Assembly (NCBI GenBank): GCA_000745135.1
Contig: JQNH01000001.1
Span: 3,705,501 to 3,769,500 of the forward strand
Length of the DNA: 64,000 nt
Source of the DNA: Rhizobiales bacterium YIM 77505
GTDB taxonomy: Bacteria > Pseudomonadota > Alphaproteobacteria > Rhizobiales > Beijerinckiaceae
Direction of reading: 5' to 3'
The notes beneath the pieces are model-generated. The model ran no database searches. It was not told the origin of the DNA and was given only the letters and a program-made list of their open reading frames with translations. How positions within the stretch are numbered: position 1 is the stretch's first letter; every line of letters begins with the position of its first letter. Of the stretch, positions 9,595-20,123 are shown piece by piece. A program made the translations under genes and the position numbers.

Positions 9595-9624
9595 AGCGCG
9601 GCCTCCACAGGGGCCGCGCTTTTT
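9595..9624 (+). terminator. Rho-independent terminator after pnp
   Basis: Nine-base stem AGCGCGGCC (9595-9603) and GGCCGCGCT (9612-9620), followed directly by TTTT. It lies 40 bases after the pnp stop. Confidence 0.85.
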
Positions 9625-9742
9625 CGTGTGAGCCCGCATCGCTCCACACTGAGGCCGGCGGGCTCGTGCACTCCCCTTTACGGCGAAGGCGGAAAGGGCC
9701 AGAACGGGCCGTCCGGCTGATCGAACAAGGGGAGGAGACGAG

Positions 9743-10102
9743 ATGTCGAGCGATGCAATCCAGCGCCTTGCGCCGGGACCGCGCATGAGCGGCGCGGTCG
9801 TGCACGGGAACACGGTTTATCTGGCCGGCCAGGTCGCAAAGGAGACGGCGGGCAAGAGCGTGACGGAGCAGACCAAGGAAATCCTGTCGATCATCGATGG
9901 TCTTCTGGCTGCCGCCGGCACCGACAAGTCCAAGCTCCTGTCGGCCAATATCTGGCTCACCGACATGAGCACCTTCAATGAGATGAACGCCGTGTGGGAC
10001 GCCTGGGTGGTGCCCGGTCACACGCCGGCGCGGGCCACCGTCGAGGCGAAGCTCGCCGCGCCGCAGTACAAGGTCGAGATCATGGTGGTGGCGGCGCGCT
10101 GA
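9743..10102 (+). CDS. RidA/YjgF/YER057c family protein
   Basis: 119 residues. RidA-type proteins hydrolyse reactive enamine/imine intermediates made by PLP enzymes; Arg97 in TPARATVEAKLA matches the conserved substrate-binding Arg of the active branch. The start has a strong GGGGAGGAG ribosome site. It stands alone after the pnp terminator and converges with the amidotransferase gene. Which RidA subfamily it belongs to cannot be told by eye. Confidence 0.9.
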   Translation: MSSDAIQRLAPGPRMSGAVVHGNTVYLAGQVAKETAGKSVTEQTKEILSIIDGLLAAAGTDKSKLLSANIWLTDMSTFNEMNAVWDAWVVPGHTPARATVEAKLAAPQYKVEIMVVAAR

Positions 10103-10117
10103 TACGAAACGAGCGCC

Positions 10118-10909
10118 TCAAGCGGCAAGCCGCGCCATCGCCTCCTTGAGGCACTGGATCGCCACCGGCCGGCCCGCCTTCGCCACGAGCGTGCAGCCTT
10201 TGGGCACCTCGCGCCAACCGTCCTTGCGCCCGTCGATGGGCTCCGACACGACAACAAGGCCCCTGTCCCATTCCCGAAAGTAGAGGCTCGGCGGGCGCTC
10301 GTCGCATGCCCAGCGGAAGGCGTAGAGATCTTCGCCGTTCGTGAGCGCCGCCGTGAAGCGTAAGGGCTCCGCAACGGCAGCCTCTTGCATGAGCGCGCGC
10401 ACATGCTTCAGCGTTCGTGCCATGGCCTCGACAGGATTCTCCGCAAGCCCATTGGCCAGTGCGGCAAGAAAGATCGCTTCTGAATCCGTCGTCCCGAGGC
10501 GCGCGGCGTAAAGCTCGTCCGGGATCATGGCTTCCAAACGGCGCTTGAGCCTGGCGTACCCACCCACTTGGCCGTTGTGCATGAAAAGGTGCCGCCCATG
10601 GGCGAAGGGATGGCAGTTGGCGCGGGTGGTCGAGGTGCCGGTCGAGGCCCGCACATGGGCAAAGAACAGACGCGACCGCACCTGGTCGCAGAGGCTGCGC
10701 AAGTTCTCGTCCGACCAGGCCGGCCGGATCTCGCGATAGAGGCCCGGTTCCGCGCGCTCCCCATACCAGCCAATGCCGAATCCATCGCCATTGGTGCCGG
10801 TCTTGGCCTCTTCGGCGTGAAGGGATTGGTGCACGAGCGAGTGGGCCGGCGCGCAGACGAGCTCGGCGAGGAACACCGGCTCACCCCGATAGGCAAGAAA
10901 GCGGCACAT
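10118..10909 (-). CDS. Class II glutamine amidotransferase (YafJ/EgtC-like)
   Basis: 263 residues. The N-terminal nucleophile is Cys2 ([14 protein letters not shown]). Typical Ntn glutaminase motifs follow: [30 protein letters not shown] and the HNGQVGGY loop. It is a stand-alone glutaminase domain without a synthase partner, as in YafJ and EgtC. No ergothioneine genes are adjacent, so the ammonia acceptor is unknown. It converges with the RidA gene, 15 bases apart. Confidence 0.88.
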   Translation of the reverse strand: MCRFLAYRGEPVFLAELVCAPAHSLVHQSLHAEEAKTGTNGDGFGIGWYGERAEPGLYREIRPAWSDENLRSLCDQVRSRLFFAHVRASTGTSTTRANCHPFAHGRHLFMHNGQVGGYARLKRRLEAMIPDELYAARLGTTDSEAIFLAALANGLAENPVEAMARTLKHVRALMQEAAVAEPLRFTAALTNGEDLYAFRWACDERPPSLYFREWDRGLVVVSEPIDGRKDGWREVPKGCTLVAKAGRPVAIQCLKEAMARLAA

Positions 10910-11058
10910 TGGCGTTGCCGGGCGACAAGATCGAGGAGCACTACCGTTTGCTCGTCATGGTGAACGAAGACTTAACGCAACTCAGGAATCACCGCCGAAA
11001 TCCAGAGTGTCGCAACCCTTCGGGGCCTCGGTCACTTACGTCATGGTGGAGGATCGGC

Positions 11059-12264
11059 ATGCACGATGGCCTGGCGACCCGTTCGCGCTCTGCGCTCCGC
11101 GCCTTCCTCGGCAGCGAGGCCGCGGGCGGCGTGGTGCTCATGGTCGCAGCCGCCCTGGCTCTCGTCGTCGCGAACTCGCCGCTGGCGGTCGGCTACTTCG
11201 GCGTGCTCGAGACCGACGTCCTCGGCCTGAGCATCCTGCACTGGATCAACGACGCCCTGATGGCGGTGTTCTTTCTTCTTGTCGGGCTTGAGATCAAGCG
11301 CGAGATGCTGGACGGGCAGCTCTCGACCTGGTCCCGGCGCGCGCTTCCCGGCATCGCGGCGCTCGGCGGCATGATCGTTCCGGCCCTCATCTACATCGCG
11401 CTCAATGCCGGAACGCCGGAAACGCTGCGCGGCTGGGCCATCCCCGCCGCCACCGACATTGCCTTCGCGCTCGGCGTGCTCTCGCTGCTCGGTCCGCGTG
11501 TGCCGGTCTCCCTCAAGCTCTTCCTGACGACGCTCGCGATCCTCGACGACCTTGGCGCGGTGATGATCATCGCGGCCTTCTACACGGCCAATCTCTCGCT
11601 CGGCATGCTCGCCGCCGCGGCGGCGGCGTTAGCGGTTCTCTTCAGCCTGAACCGGGCAGGTGTCGAGCGCATTCCGCCGTATCTGGTCCTTGGCGCCGTC
11701 TTATGGTGGTTCGTTCTCAAGTCCGGCGTGCATGCAACCATCGCCGGTGTGGCGCTCGCCATGGCCATTCCGTTGCGCAAGTCGCCAGGCCGTCCGGAGC
11801 CGCTCGCATCTCCGCTGCACCGCCTCGAGCACGCGCTCCAGCCCTGGGTCGCTTTCTGCATCGTGCCGATCTTCGGCTTCGCCAATGCGGGCGTGTCGTT
11901 TGCGGGCTTGAGTCTGGAGGCGCTGCTCGCTCCGGTGCCGCTCGGCGTTGCGCTCGGGCTATTTCTCGGCAAGCAGTGGGGCGTGTTCCTGTTCGCCTGG
12001 GCGGCAATCCGTGCGCAGCGGGCGGATCTCCCAGCGAATGCCAGCTGGATCCAGCTCTACGGCACCTCGGTCCTCTGCGGCATCGGCTTCACCATGAGCC
12101 TTTTCATCGGACTCCTCGCCTTCCCCTCATCGTCCGAGCTGATGGACGCCACCAAGATCGGCGTGCTTGTCGGCTCGCTCGCCTCTGCGGTTGTCGGCGC
12201 GATGATCCTACGCTTCTCCCGTTCCGAGCGCAGGCCCAGGTCCGCACCGACCGCCTGCGCCTGA
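11059..12264 (+). CDS. nhaA: Na+/H+ antiporter NhaA
   Basis: 401 residues with about 12 membrane segments. Exchanges internal Na+ for external H+ at alkaline pH. The ion-binding pair is Asp163-Asp164 in [11 protein letters not shown], the same numbering as E. coli NhaA. The start [17 protein letters not shown] has GGAGG 9 bases upstream; the longer frame reaches back into the divergent amidotransferase start and is not family-like. A second, unrelated antiporter gene follows 93 bases later. Confidence 0.96.
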   Translation: MHDGLATRSRSALRAFLGSEAAGGVVLMVAAALALVVANSPLAVGYFGVLETDVLGLSILHWINDALMAVFFLLVGLEIKREMLDGQLSTWSRRALPGIAALGGMIVPALIYIALNAGTPETLRGWAIPAATDIAFALGVLSLLGPRVPVSLKLFLTTLAILDDLGAVMIIAAFYTANLSLGMLAAAAAALAVLFSLNRAGVERIPPYLVLGAVLWWFVLKSGVHATIAGVALAMAIPLRKSPGRPEPLASPLHRLEHALQPWVAFCIVPIFGFANAGVSFAGLSLEALLAPVPLGVALGLFLGKQWGVFLFAWAAIRAQRADLPANASWIQLYGTSVLCGIGFTMSLFIGLLAFPSSSELMDATKIGVLVGSLASAVVGAMILRFSRSERRPRSAPTACA

Positions 12265-12357
12265 TCGTGCCGCGTTGCCGCCGGGAGGGCTTTTCGCTTA
12301 AATCGCCGCCTTCCCGCCTCGGCCGGGCCGAGGACCCACCCAGACTGGAGACTGGCC

Positions 12358-13773
12358 TTGCCGCATCGCGCGCTCACGACCGCGGTCGCCGCGCTCGTTC
12401 TGTTCCCGGACGTCGCCTTCGCCGCCGAGCTCGACGGCAGCCGCCTGAATCTCCTGTGGTCGCTGCCCTTCGTCGGCATCCTTCTCTCGATCGCGCTCTT
12501 CCCGCTTCTGGCGCCTCATGTCTGGGAGCATCACCAGGGCAAGATCTCTGCGTTCTGGGCGGCCGTCACCATCATCCCGCTCGCCATCGTCGAGGGCTTG
12601 CCGGTCGCCACCGAGGCGGTGCTGCATGTGGCGCTCCTCGACTATGTCCCCTTCATCCTGCTGCTCTTTGCCCTGTTCACGATTGCCGGAGGCATCCGCA
12701 TCAAGGGCAATCTGCACGGCAGCCCGGTGACGAACGCCGCGCTGATGCTCATCGGCACGGTGCTTGCGAGCCTCATCGGCACCACCGGCGCCTCGATGGT
12801 GATGATCCGGCCGGTCCTGCGCGCCAACGACAACCGGCGCTACAACGTGCATGTGGTCGTGTTCTTCATCTTCCTCGTTTCCAACATCGGGGGATCGCTG
12901 ACGCCGCTGGGCGACCCGCCCCTGTTCCTCGGCTTCCTGCGCGGCGTCGACTTCTTCTGGACCACCACGCATCTCTTGCCTGAGACGCTGTTCGTCGGCG
13001 GCATCGTGCTTGGCCTCTTCGTGGTGATCGACACGATCCTCTACCGCCGCGAATCGGAATATTTCCGGCCCCTGCCCGACCCAACGCCGGACTCACGGTT
13101 GCGGGTTTCGGGCGCGGTGAACTTCGCGCTGATCGGTGCGGTCATCGGGGCGATCCTTCTCAGCGCTTGGTGGAAGCCGGGCCTTGCCTTCGACGTCGCC
13201 GGCACGCCGGTCCAGCTTCAGAATGTCGTGCGCGACATCATCTTCGTCGCCGCCGCCTTCGCCTCGCTCGCCCTCACCCCGCCGCAGGACCGGGAGGCGA
13301 ACGGCTTCTCCTGGGGACCGATCCAAGAGGTGGCCAAGCTCTTCGCCGGCATCTTCATCGCCATGGTGCCGGTGCTTGCCATGCTCAGGGCTGGCGCCGC
13401 CGGTCCCTTCGCGGAGCTCGTCGCCCTCGTCAGCAATCCCGACGGCAGCCCCAACAACGCCGCCTATTTCTGGCTGACGGGCGGGCTGTCCTCCTTCCTC
13501 GACAACGCACCGACCTATCTCGTGTTCTTCGAACTTGCCGGCGGCGACCCCCGCCACCTCATGACGGCGGGCGCGTTGACGCTGACCGCCATCTCCGCCG
13601 GCGCCGTGTTCATGGGCGCCAACTCCTATATCGGGAACGCGCCGAACTTCATGGTGTACGCCATCGCCAAGGACGCGGGCGTCAAGATGCCGAGCTTCTT
13701 CGGCTACATGTTGTGGTCCGGGGCGGTCCTCATCCCAACCTTCGCGCTGGCGACCTTCGTGTTCTTCACGTGA
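12358..13773 (+). CDS. NhaD/CitMHS-type sodium:proton antiporter
   Basis: 471-residue membrane protein of the ion-transporter superfamily (NhaD/ArsB/CitMHS-like). A signal-like N-terminus (residues 1-23) precedes about a dozen membrane segments. Conserved motifs include FLVSNIGGSLTPLGDPPLF and, in the second half, SSFLDNAPTYLVFFE and GANSYIGNAPNFMVY, which form the paired substrate sites of this superfamily. The start is TTG with GGAG about 10 bases upstream. Substrate (Na+ versus a dicarboxylate) is inferred from the family; being next to nhaA favours Na+. Confidence 0.85.
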   Translation: MPHRALTTAVAALVLFPDVAFAAELDGSRLNLLWSLPFVGILLSIALFPLLAPHVWEHHQGKISAFWAAVTIIPLAIVEGLPVATEAVLHVALLDYVPFILLLFALFTIAGGIRIKGNLHGSPVTNAALMLIGTVLASLIGTTGASMVMIRPVLRANDNRRYNVHVVVFFIFLVSNIGGSLTPLGDPPLFLGFLRGVDFFWTTTHLLPETLFVGGIVLGLFVVIDTILYRRESEYFRPLPDPTPDSRLRVSGAVNFALIGAVIGAILLSAWWKPGLAFDVAGTPVQLQNVVRDIIFVAAAFASLALTPPQDREANGFSWGPIQEVAKLFAGIFIAMVPVLAMLRAGAAGPFAELVALVSNPDGSPNNAAYFWLTGGLSSFLDNAPTYLVFFELAGGDPRHLMTAGALTLTAISAGAVFMGANSYIGNAPNFMVYAIAKDAGVKMPSFFGYMLWSGAVLIPTFALATFVFFT

Positions 13774-13819
13774 GGCGCCATCGACGCCCTCTCTGCTGCG
13801 CGACGGCCGGGAGGACGTG

Positions 13820-14914
13820 TCAGATGAGAAGCCGTCCCACCACATCCTCGGCGATCGAGAGGCAGCAGGTGAGGCCCGGCGACTCGATCCCGAAGAGATG
13901 CACGAGACCGGGCAAGCCGTGCTCCGCGGGACCGTCGATCAGGAAATCGGCTGGCGGCTCGCCGGGACCGGTGAGCTTGGGGCGGATGCCCGCATAGTCC
14001 GGCACGAGCGCGCCGTCGGGCAGGCCGGGCCAGTAGCGGCGGATCGAGGAGTAGAAGAGTTCGGCCCGCTTCGGATCGACATCGTAGGATTCCCGGTCGA
14101 TCCACTCCACATCGGGGCCGAAGCGCATGCGGCCTGCAAGGTCGAGGGTCACATGGGTCCCGAGCCCGCCCTCCACGGGCGCCGGGTAAATAAGGCGCCC
14201 GAACGCCGGCCTGCCAAGGCAGCCGAAATAGTTGCCCTTGGCGAGCACGAGCTTCGGCACCCGCTCCGAGGGATAGCCGTCCGTCCCTCGGGCGATGGCT
14301 TGCGCCCCGAGGCCCGCGCTGTTCACGATCGCATCGACGCGCACCTCGCCGCGCTCCGCGCCGCCGAAATGGGCTTCCCAGCCGCCGCCCGCTCGCACGA
14401 TCCGCTCGATGATGGTGTTGAAGGCAACCACACCGCCTGCGTCCTCGAGGTCGCCCTGAAGCGCCAGCATCAGGGCGTGGCTGTCGATAATCCCGGTCTC
14501 CGGCGAGTGGACGGCAGCAGTACAGAACAGCGCCGGCTCCAGGCTCTGCGCCGCGGCTCCGCTGATGAGTTCGAGCCCCTCGACGCCATTTTCGACGCCC
14601 TGGCGGAAGATGCCCTCGATCTTCGCTTCTTCGAGCGGGTTCGTGGCGATGATGAGCTTGCCGCATTTGCGATGCGGGACGCCGCGGCTCTCGCAATAGG
14701 CGTAAAGCATGCGCCGCCCCGCGACGCAGTGCCGGGCGCGCAGGGAGCCGGTCGGGTAGTACATGCCGGCATGGATGACCTCGCTATTGCGCGAGGAGAC
14801 GCCGTTGCCGATGCCGCCCGTCTTCTCGGCGACGATGACGGAATGGCCTGCAAGGGCCAGCGCCCGTGCGCAGGCGAGCCCCACGACGCCAGCGCCGACG
14901 ACTAGGATGTCCAT
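13820..14914 (-). CDS. FAD-dependent oxidoreductase, L-2-hydroxyglutarate oxidase-like
   Basis: 364 residues. The FAD-binding Rossmann motif is GAGVVGLACARALALAGH (residues 7 onward), then SSRNSEVIHAGMYYPTGSL, the signature of the LhgO/L-2-hydroxyglutarate dehydrogenase branch of the DAO family, and a C-terminal FGIESPGLTCCLSIAEDV. These enzymes oxidise L-2-hydroxyglutarate to 2-oxoglutarate. Start ATG at 14914; the longer in-frame extension crosses a palindromic element and is unlikely to be coding. It lies downstream of pckA on the same strand. Substrate is inferred from motif similarity. Confidence 0.85.
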   Translation of the reverse strand: MDILVVGAGVVGLACARALALAGHSVIVAEKTGGIGNGVSSRNSEVIHAGMYYPTGSLRARHCVAGRRMLYAYCESRGVPHRKCGKLIIATNPLEEAKIEGIFRQGVENGVEGLELISGAAAQSLEPALFCTAAVHSPETGIIDSHALMLALQGDLEDAGGVVAFNTIIERIVRAGGGWEAHFGGAERGEVRVDAIVNSAGLGAQAIARGTDGYPSERVPKLVLAKGNYFGCLGRPAFGRLIYPAPVEGGLGTHVTLDLAGRMRFGPDVEWIDRESYDVDPKRAELFYSSIRRYWPGLPDGALVPDYAGIRPKLTGPGEPPADFLIDGPAEHGLPGLVHLFGIESPGLTCCLSIAEDVVGRLLI

Positions 14915-14932
14915 CCCACAACGCCGAGGTCT

Positions 14933-14956
14933 CCTCTCACCGCAAGCGGGGAGAGG
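14933..14956. repeat. Small palindromic element between pckA and the flavoprotein gene
   Basis: Eleven-base arms (CCTCTCACCGC and GCGGGGAGAGG, one mismatch) around AA. Similar in style to the C/G-block hairpins at 3144-3170 and near 42795-42817. It could also act as a weak terminator for pckA, but there is no T tract. Confidence 0.45.
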
Positions 14957-14962
14957 CAAGCA

Positions 14963-16621
14963 TCACGCAGCGATCGACATCTGCGGAGCAGCGGCCTTGA
15001 CGTCCGCGTCCACATGGGCCTCGAAGCGCCGGAAATTCTCCTGGAACATCTTGACGAGGCGCTGCGCCGTGTCGGCGAAGGCGGCTTTGTCCTGCCAGGT
15101 CTTGACGGGATAGAGAATGTGCGGCTCGACGCCGGGAACCGAGGTCGGGACCGCAAAGCCAAAATAGGGATCGCGGCGGAAATCGGCTCGCGACAGGGAG
15201 CCGTCGAGCGCGGCCGTCAGGAGCCGGCGCGTCACCCGGATTGGCATGCGCCGACCGACGCCAACGCCGCCGCCGGTCCAGCCGGTGTTGAGGAGCCAGC
15301 AGTCCACATGGTGACGCGCCATGAGGTCGCGCAACATGTTGCCATAGACGGAAGGATGGCGCGGCATGAAGGGCGCTCCAAAGCAGGTCGAGAAGGTAGC
15401 CTCCGCCCCTTTGAGACCCTTCTCGGTGCCAGCCACCTTGGCCGTGTAACCGGACAGGAAGTGATACATCGCCTCAGCGCCCGTGAGCTTGGCGATCGGC
15501 GGCAGCACGCCGAAGGCGTCGGCGGTGAGCATCACGATGTTGCGCGGATGGCCGGCGCGCCCCGTCTCGCTGGCGTTGGGGATGAAGTCGATGGGATAGG
15601 CGCAGCGCGCGTTTTCCGTCTTCGACGGATCGTCGAAATCGGGCAGGCGCGTCACCGGGTCGATCACCACGTTCTCCAGGACGGTGCCGAAGCGCTCCGT
15701 GGTGGCGTAGATCTCCGGCTCCGCCTCGCGGGAGAGGCGGATGGTCTTCGCGTAGCAGCCGCCTTCGAAGTTGAAGATGCCGCTCGGGCCCCAGCCATGC
15801 TCGTCATCGCCGAGCAGGATGCGGTTCGGGTCGCTCGAAAGGGTCGTCTTGCCGGTGCCGGAGAGTCCGAAGAAGATCGCCGCGTCCCCGCCATGCCCGA
15901 CATTGGCCGAGCAGTGCATGGGCAGGACGCCCCGCTGCGGCAGGATGTAGTTGAGGTAGGTGAAGACCGACTTCTTCATCTCGCCGGCGTAGGAGGTATT
16001 GCCGATGAGGACGATCCGGCGCGTGAAGTCGACCCCGATGATGGTCTCGCTGCGGCAGCCATGACGGGCGGGATCCGCCTTGAAGGAGGGCAGGTCGACG
16101 ATGGTGAGGTCGGGGACGAAGGAGGCGAGCTCCGCGAGCTCCGGCCGGCGCAGAAGATTGCGGATGAAGAGGGAGTGCCAAGCATATTCCGTATAGACCC
16201 GGACCTTGATCCGGTAGGCCGGATCGGCACCGCCATAGAGGTCCTGCGCGAACAGCTCCTTGCCTTCAGCGTGCTTCAGGAAATCCTGCAGGAGAAGCTC
16301 GAACTGCTCTGGGGAGAGAGCGGCGTTGTTGTCCCACCACACCTCCCCTTCGGTCGCGCTGTCACGCACCACGAACTTGTCCTTGGGCGAGCGGCCGGTG
16401 TGGGTGCCGGTGTCGGCGGCCAGCGCGCCGCCTTGCACAAGCTGCGCCTCGCCGCGGTGCACGGCTTGTTCGTACAGGGCTGGCGCCCCGAGGTTCCAAA
16501 AGACGCGTTTAAGGTTGCGGAAGCCGAATTCGTCAGCGCCGTGCGCGCTGTTGCGGACGCCGAAGTTCTCCACGGGCCTTCCCTCCTGAGCCGGTCGATT
16601 GTGTCCGGCGGCAATGCTCAT
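14963..16621 (-). CDS. pckA: Phosphoenolpyruvate carboxykinase (ATP)
   Basis: Converts oxaloacetate to PEP with ATP, the entry to gluconeogenesis. About 552 residues from the ATG at 16621, slightly longer than the usual ~536 because of an N-terminal stretch before [13 protein letters not shown]; a TTG at 16657 is possible but overlaps the upstream stop. The kinase loop [29 protein letters not shown] and [14 protein letters not shown] are intact. It lies beside chvI-chvG, as is conserved in rhizobia, where ChvG/ChvI is known to influence pckA in some species. Confidence 0.96.
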   Translation of the reverse strand: MSIAAGHNRPAQEGRPVENFGVRNSAHGADEFGFRNLKRVFWNLGAPALYEQAVHRGEAQLVQGGALAADTGTHTGRSPKDKFVVRDSATEGEVWWDNNAALSPEQFELLLQDFLKHAEGKELFAQDLYGGADPAYRIKVRVYTEYAWHSLFIRNLLRRPELAELASFVPDLTIVDLPSFKADPARHGCRSETIIGVDFTRRIVLIGNTSYAGEMKKSVFTYLNYILPQRGVLPMHCSANVGHGGDAAIFFGLSGTGKTTLSSDPNRILLGDDEHGWGPSGIFNFEGGCYAKTIRLSREAEPEIYATTERFGTVLENVVIDPVTRLPDFDDPSKTENARCAYPIDFIPNASETGRAGHPRNIVMLTADAFGVLPPIAKLTGAEAMYHFLSGYTAKVAGTEKGLKGAEATFSTCFGAPFMPRHPSVYGNMLRDLMARHHVDCWLLNTGWTGGGVGVGRRMPIRVTRRLLTAALDGSLSRADFRRDPYFGFAVPTSVPGVEPHILYPVKTWQDKAAFADTAQRLVKMFQENFRRFEAHVDADVKAAAPQMSIAA

Positions 16622-16653
16622 CGCCTGCTCGATAGACGCTGAAGCCCCGACGC

Positions 16654-17427
16654 TCAAGCTGTCCCGCGCCGGCGCGTGCCATCGGCGTCCTCCGCCATCG
16701 CTCGTGCCGCGTCGGCCATCTCCTTGAGGCGTTGGCGAAGGCGCCCCGGCGTCGTGATCCGTTCTCCGAAAACGGCCCGCGCGGTGAGGTCGCCCGCTGC
16801 GAGGTCGATTCCCTCGGGGTCAAGGCCGGTTGCGCGCCAGTCCCCGTCCGGCGCGCCGCCGAGCTTTGTGGCATAGAGCCGCAGGGCTTCTCGATGATCC
16901 TCGTTCAGATGCGCCAGGGCGTCCTGCTCGGCGGCCAGCAGGGCATCCGCCCCCGACAGGTCGGTCATAAGCTCGCAAGCAGAGATGGCGGCGGCGCGGG
17001 CAAAGCCGCCATTGAGATGGGCGTTCTGGATCTCCAGGCGCCAGAAGGCAAAATCGGGGAAGTCCGCGTAGAGCTTGGCTTTCGGGTGACGGGCGAGAAA
17101 CCGTGCCCGGGCCTCGGCGTGGGTCACCACGGAGGCGCGGCCGACCACCGTGAGGCGCGGATGCGCCAGGGGATCGCCCTTTCCTCCCTGCGCCAGAAGG
17201 ATCGAGGCGCGGGGGTCCTTCTCCAGGTTCTGGCGGTGGGCCGACAGCTTGGACATGAGGAGGAGCGGTGATCCGTCATGGTCCGTGGCCACGGTCACGA
17301 GGGTCGCGAACGGATATCCGATCTCCCGGTCGATGGTGGCGAGGGCTCCCGCCCGGACAGCGCGCAGGAGAAGCTTGGCAAGGCCGACCGCGTCGAAGTC
17401 GATCAGGGGCGAAGGGGCTTCGTTCAT
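16654..17427 (-). CDS. HugZ-like haem utilisation protein (PNPOx fold plus DUF2470)
   Basis: 257 residues. The N-terminal split-barrel flavin-reductase-like domain has [21 protein letters not shown] and [23 protein letters not shown]; the C-terminal domain contains [18 protein letters not shown], the DUF2470 haem-binding-type signature. Proteins of this layout bind or degrade haem (HugZ/HutZ type), but rhizobial homologues are often annotated only as FMN-binding. The stop lies 33 bases before the pckA start. It is divergent from chvI. Confidence 0.82.
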   Translation of the reverse strand: MNEAPSPLIDFDAVGLAKLLLRAVRAGALATIDREIGYPFATLVTVATDHDGSPLLLMSKLSAHRQNLEKDPRASILLAQGGKGDPLAHPRLTVVGRASVVTHAEARARFLARHPKAKLYADFPDFAFWRLEIQNAHLNGGFARAAAISACELMTDLSGADALLAAEQDALAHLNEDHREALRLYATKLGGAPDGDWRATGLDPEGIDLAAGDLTARAVFGERITTPGRLRQRLKEMADAARAMAEDADGTRRRGTA

Positions 17428-17593
17428 AAGGTAAACTCCAGGCCTGAAGGGCTAAAGAGCCGCCCGAGGTGGCGGAACGGGTTGGCCCGCCATACTTGTG
17501 TCAAACGGGTGGCGCTCTTGCGCACCAAGTCGCGGCTTTCGCAATTCCGGATGCCGGCTGTCGAGCCGGCCCACGCCGTACAAGGGGAGCCTG

Positions 17594-18292
17594 ATGCCAA
17601 CCATCGCCCTCGTCGACGACGACCGCAACATTCTGACCTCCGTCTCGATCGCCCTCGAAGCGGAGGGCTATCGCATCCAGACCTACACCGATGGCGCGTC
17701 GGCCCTGGACGGGCTGCGCCACTCGCCGCCGGATCTGGCCATCCTCGACATCAAGATGCCCCGCATGGACGGGATGGAGCTCCTGCGTCGGCTGCGCCAG
17801 AAATCCGACCTGCCGGTGATCTTCCTGACCTCCAAGGACGAGGAGATCGACGAACTCTTCGGCCTCAAGATGGGGGCGGACGATTTCATCCGGAAACCCT
17901 TCTCGCAACGCCTTCTGGTGGAGCGGGTGAAGGCTGTGCTGCGGCGTTTCGCCCCGAGGGACCAGAGCGCCCCGCGCGAGGACAGCGCCAAGGCGCTCGA
18001 GCGCGGCCAGCTCGTCATGGACCCGGAGCGGCACACCTGCACCTGGAAGGGGGAGCCGGTGACCCTGACTGTCACCGAGTTCCTGATCCTCCAGGCGCTG
18101 GCCCAAAGGCCGGGAGTGGTGAAGAGCCGCAACGCCCTGATGGACGCCGCCTACGACGATCAGGTCTATGTGGACGACCGCACCATCGACAGCCACATCA
18201 AGCGCCTGCGCAAGAAGTTCAAGTCAGTCGACCCGAACTTCGATATGATCGAGACTCTCTACGGCGTGGGCTATCGCTTCAAGGAAGTTTGA
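17594..18292 (+). CDS. chvI: Response regulator ChvI
   Basis: 232 residues, OmpR/PhoB type. Receiver domain with phospho-acceptor Asp52 ([13 protein letters not shown]) and acidic pocket LVDDDRN; C-terminal winged helix with [21 protein letters not shown] and the [18 protein letters not shown] recognition region. The start [10 protein letters not shown] has GGGGAGC upstream; the longer frame has no similarity. With chvG it forms the acid/envelope-stress two-component system central to rhizobial host interaction. Spacing to chvG is 55 bases. Confidence 0.96.
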   Translation: MPTIALVDDDRNILTSVSIALEAEGYRIQTYTDGASALDGLRHSPPDLAILDIKMPRMDGMELLRRLRQKSDLPVIFLTSKDEEIDELFGLKMGADDFIRKPFSQRLLVERVKAVLRRFAPRDQSAPREDSAKALERGQLVMDPERHTCTWKGEPVTLTVTEFLILQALAQRPGVVKSRNALMDAAYDDQVYVDDRTIDSHIKRLRKKFKSVDPNFDMIETLYGVGYRFKEV

Positions 18293-18347
18293 TCGCAAGG
18301 TCCGCGCCGCCTCGCCCTGCCGGACTGGCGCGGATTGCTGGGGTTCA

Positions 18348-20123
18348 ATGGACGCCACGACTGCAGCACATCTTGGCGCGCCGGTGCGCCGCAGGCACAT
18401 GCGCCGCCTCCGCCTCCTCACGCGCTTGAGGGCGCTCTGGCGGCGGCTGGTGCAGCGCGCCTCCTCCAGCCTGACGCGGCGCATCGTGGTGCTGAACCTG
18501 GCCGGGCTGGTGGCGCTGCTCGTCGGCTTTCTCTATCTCAACCAGTTCCGGCAGGGCCTCATCGAGGCGCGCGTCCAGAGCCTCTTGACCCAGGGCGAAA
18601 TCATCGCCGGAGCCATCGCTGCCTCGGCGACGGTCGACACCGACACCATCACCATCGACCCTGACCGTCTCCTGCAGATGCAGGCGGGCGAGACCTCCGG
18701 CCTGGGCGACGAGGCGCTCTCCCCCATCGAGTTCTCGATCAATCCAGAGCGGGTTGCGCCCCTGTTGCGGCGTTTGGTGACCCCGACCGGAACCCGCGCC
18801 CGCATCTACGATCATGAGGGCAGCCTGCTGCTCGACACCCGAACCTTCTACTCGCGCGGAGACATCCGCCGCCTCGACCTGCCCCCGTTGAAGACGGAGC
18901 AGAGTTTCGTCGAGCGCCTCTGGAACGGCGTGCGCCGGATCTTCCAGTCGGAGCGTCCCTCGATGGACGAGGTTGGGCCGGTGAACGGCAATGCCCTGCC
19001 GGAGGTCAAGCAGGCGCTCGGCGGGACGCGCGGCGCCTATGTGCGCCGCAATGCGCAGGGAGAAACGATCGTTTCGGCTGCCGTGCCCGTGCAGCGCTTC
19101 CGGACCGTGCGGGGCGCCCTGCTCCTGTCGACGCAAGGGGGCGACATCGACAAGATCATCGCTTCGGAGCGCTTCGCGCTCTTGCAGGTGTTCCTGGTTG
19201 CGGCACTGGTGATGGTGGTCCTGTCCGTGCTGCTCGCGGGCGCCATCGCAGGGCCGGTGCGGCGGCTCGCAGAGGCCGCCGAACGGGTCCGGCGGGGCAT
19301 CAAGTCACGGCAGGAGATCCCTGACTTCACCGATCGCTCGGACGAGATCGGTCATCTCTCCGGCGCCCTGCGCGACATGACTAAGGCGCTCTACAACCGG
19401 ATCGACGCCATCGAGAGCTTCGCCGCCGACGTGGCGCATGAGCTCAAGAACCCGCTGACCTCGCTGCGCAGCGCCGTCGAGACGCTTCCGCTCGCCAAGT
19501 CCGAGGAATCGCGCGCCCGCCTGCTCTCCATCATCCAGCACGACGTGCGCCGCCTGGACCGTCTCATCAGCGATATCTCCGATGCCTCCCGCCTCGACGC
19601 GGAGCTTGCTCGCGCCGACGCGGCGCCCGTGGACCTCGCCAAGCTTCTCGAGGCCGTGGTCTCGGTTCAGAACGACCGGCGGCGCCCAGAGGACCCGGTG
19701 ATCACGCTCGCCGTCGAGCCGCACCCCATGGGCCGTGAAGCCTTCCTGGTGCTGGGGCATGACAGCCGCCTGGCGCAGGTCATCAACAATCTCCTCGACA
19801 ACGCCCGCTCCTTCTCGCCCGCCGACGCAACCGTTCGGGTCGGTTTGAGACGCCACCGGAGCGAGATTGAGGTGACGGTCGACGATGACGGCCCAGGCAT
19901 TCCGCCCCATGCGCTGGAGCGCATCTTCGAGCGCTTCTATACGGATCGACCGGAGCAGGGGTTCGGGCAGAACTCGGGCCTTGGCCTCTCGATCTCGCGG
20001 CAGATCGTCGAGGCCCATCGCGGCTCCATCCGGGCCGTGAACCGCCTCGGCCCGCCGGACGAGAGCGGTCAGGCGCGGCGCCTTGGCGCGCGCTTCATTG
20101 TCCGCCTGCCAGCGCTTGGGTGA
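18348..20123 (+). CDS. chvG: Sensor histidine kinase ChvG
   Basis: 591 residues. Cytoplasmic N-terminus, TM1 about 45-66, a periplasmic sensor domain of about 210 residues, TM2 about 277-300, a HAMP region (GPVRRLAEAAERVRRG), HisKA with His364 in VAHELKNPLTSLRSAVE, and HATPase_c with VINNLLDNARSF, DDDGPGIP and GLGLSISRQIV. In rhizobia the periplasmic repressor ExoR holds ChvG inactive; no exoR is visible here. The stop overlaps the hprK GTG start. Confidence 0.96.
   Translation: MDATTAAHLGAPVRRRHMRRLRLLTRLRALWRRLVQRASSSLTRRIVVLNLAGLVALLVGFLYLNQFRQGLIEARVQSLLTQGEIIAGAIAASATVDTDTITIDPDRLLQMQAGETSGLGDEALSPIEFSINPERVAPLLRRLVTPTGTRARIYDHEGSLLLDTRTFYSRGDIRRLDLPPLKTEQSFVERLWNGVRRIFQSERPSMDEVGPVNGNALPEVKQALGGTRGAYVRRNAQGETIVSAAVPVQRFRTVRGALLLSTQGGDIDKIIASERFALLQVFLVAALVMVVLSVLLAGAIAGPVRRLAEAAERVRRGIKSRQEIPDFTDRSDEIGHLSGALRDMTKALYNRIDAIESFAADVAHELKNPLTSLRSAVETLPLAKSEESRARLLSIIQHDVRRLDRLISDISDASRLDAELARADAAPVDLAKLLEAVVSVQNDRRRPEDPVITLAVEPHPMGREAFLVLGHDSRLAQVINNLLDNARSFSPADATVRVGLRRHRSEIEVTVDDDGPGIPPHALERIFERFYTDRPEQGFGQNSGLGLSISRQIVEAHRGSIRAVNRLGPPDESGQARRLGARFIVRLPALG

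Noticed and set aside
8220-9671. 483-codon minus-strand frame opposite pnp
   Set aside because: Shadow of pnp; no start context and no recognisable domain.
17472-17505. Possible EcfG promoter of chvI starting at GGAAC
   Set aside because: At 16-17 bases the -10 position does not read CGTT.
17462-17530. tRNA-Leu-like opening (GCCCGAGGTGGCGGAAC) upstream of chvI
   Set aside because: No matching acceptor 3' arm, anticodon arm or T-arm follows; chance or decayed fragment at best.
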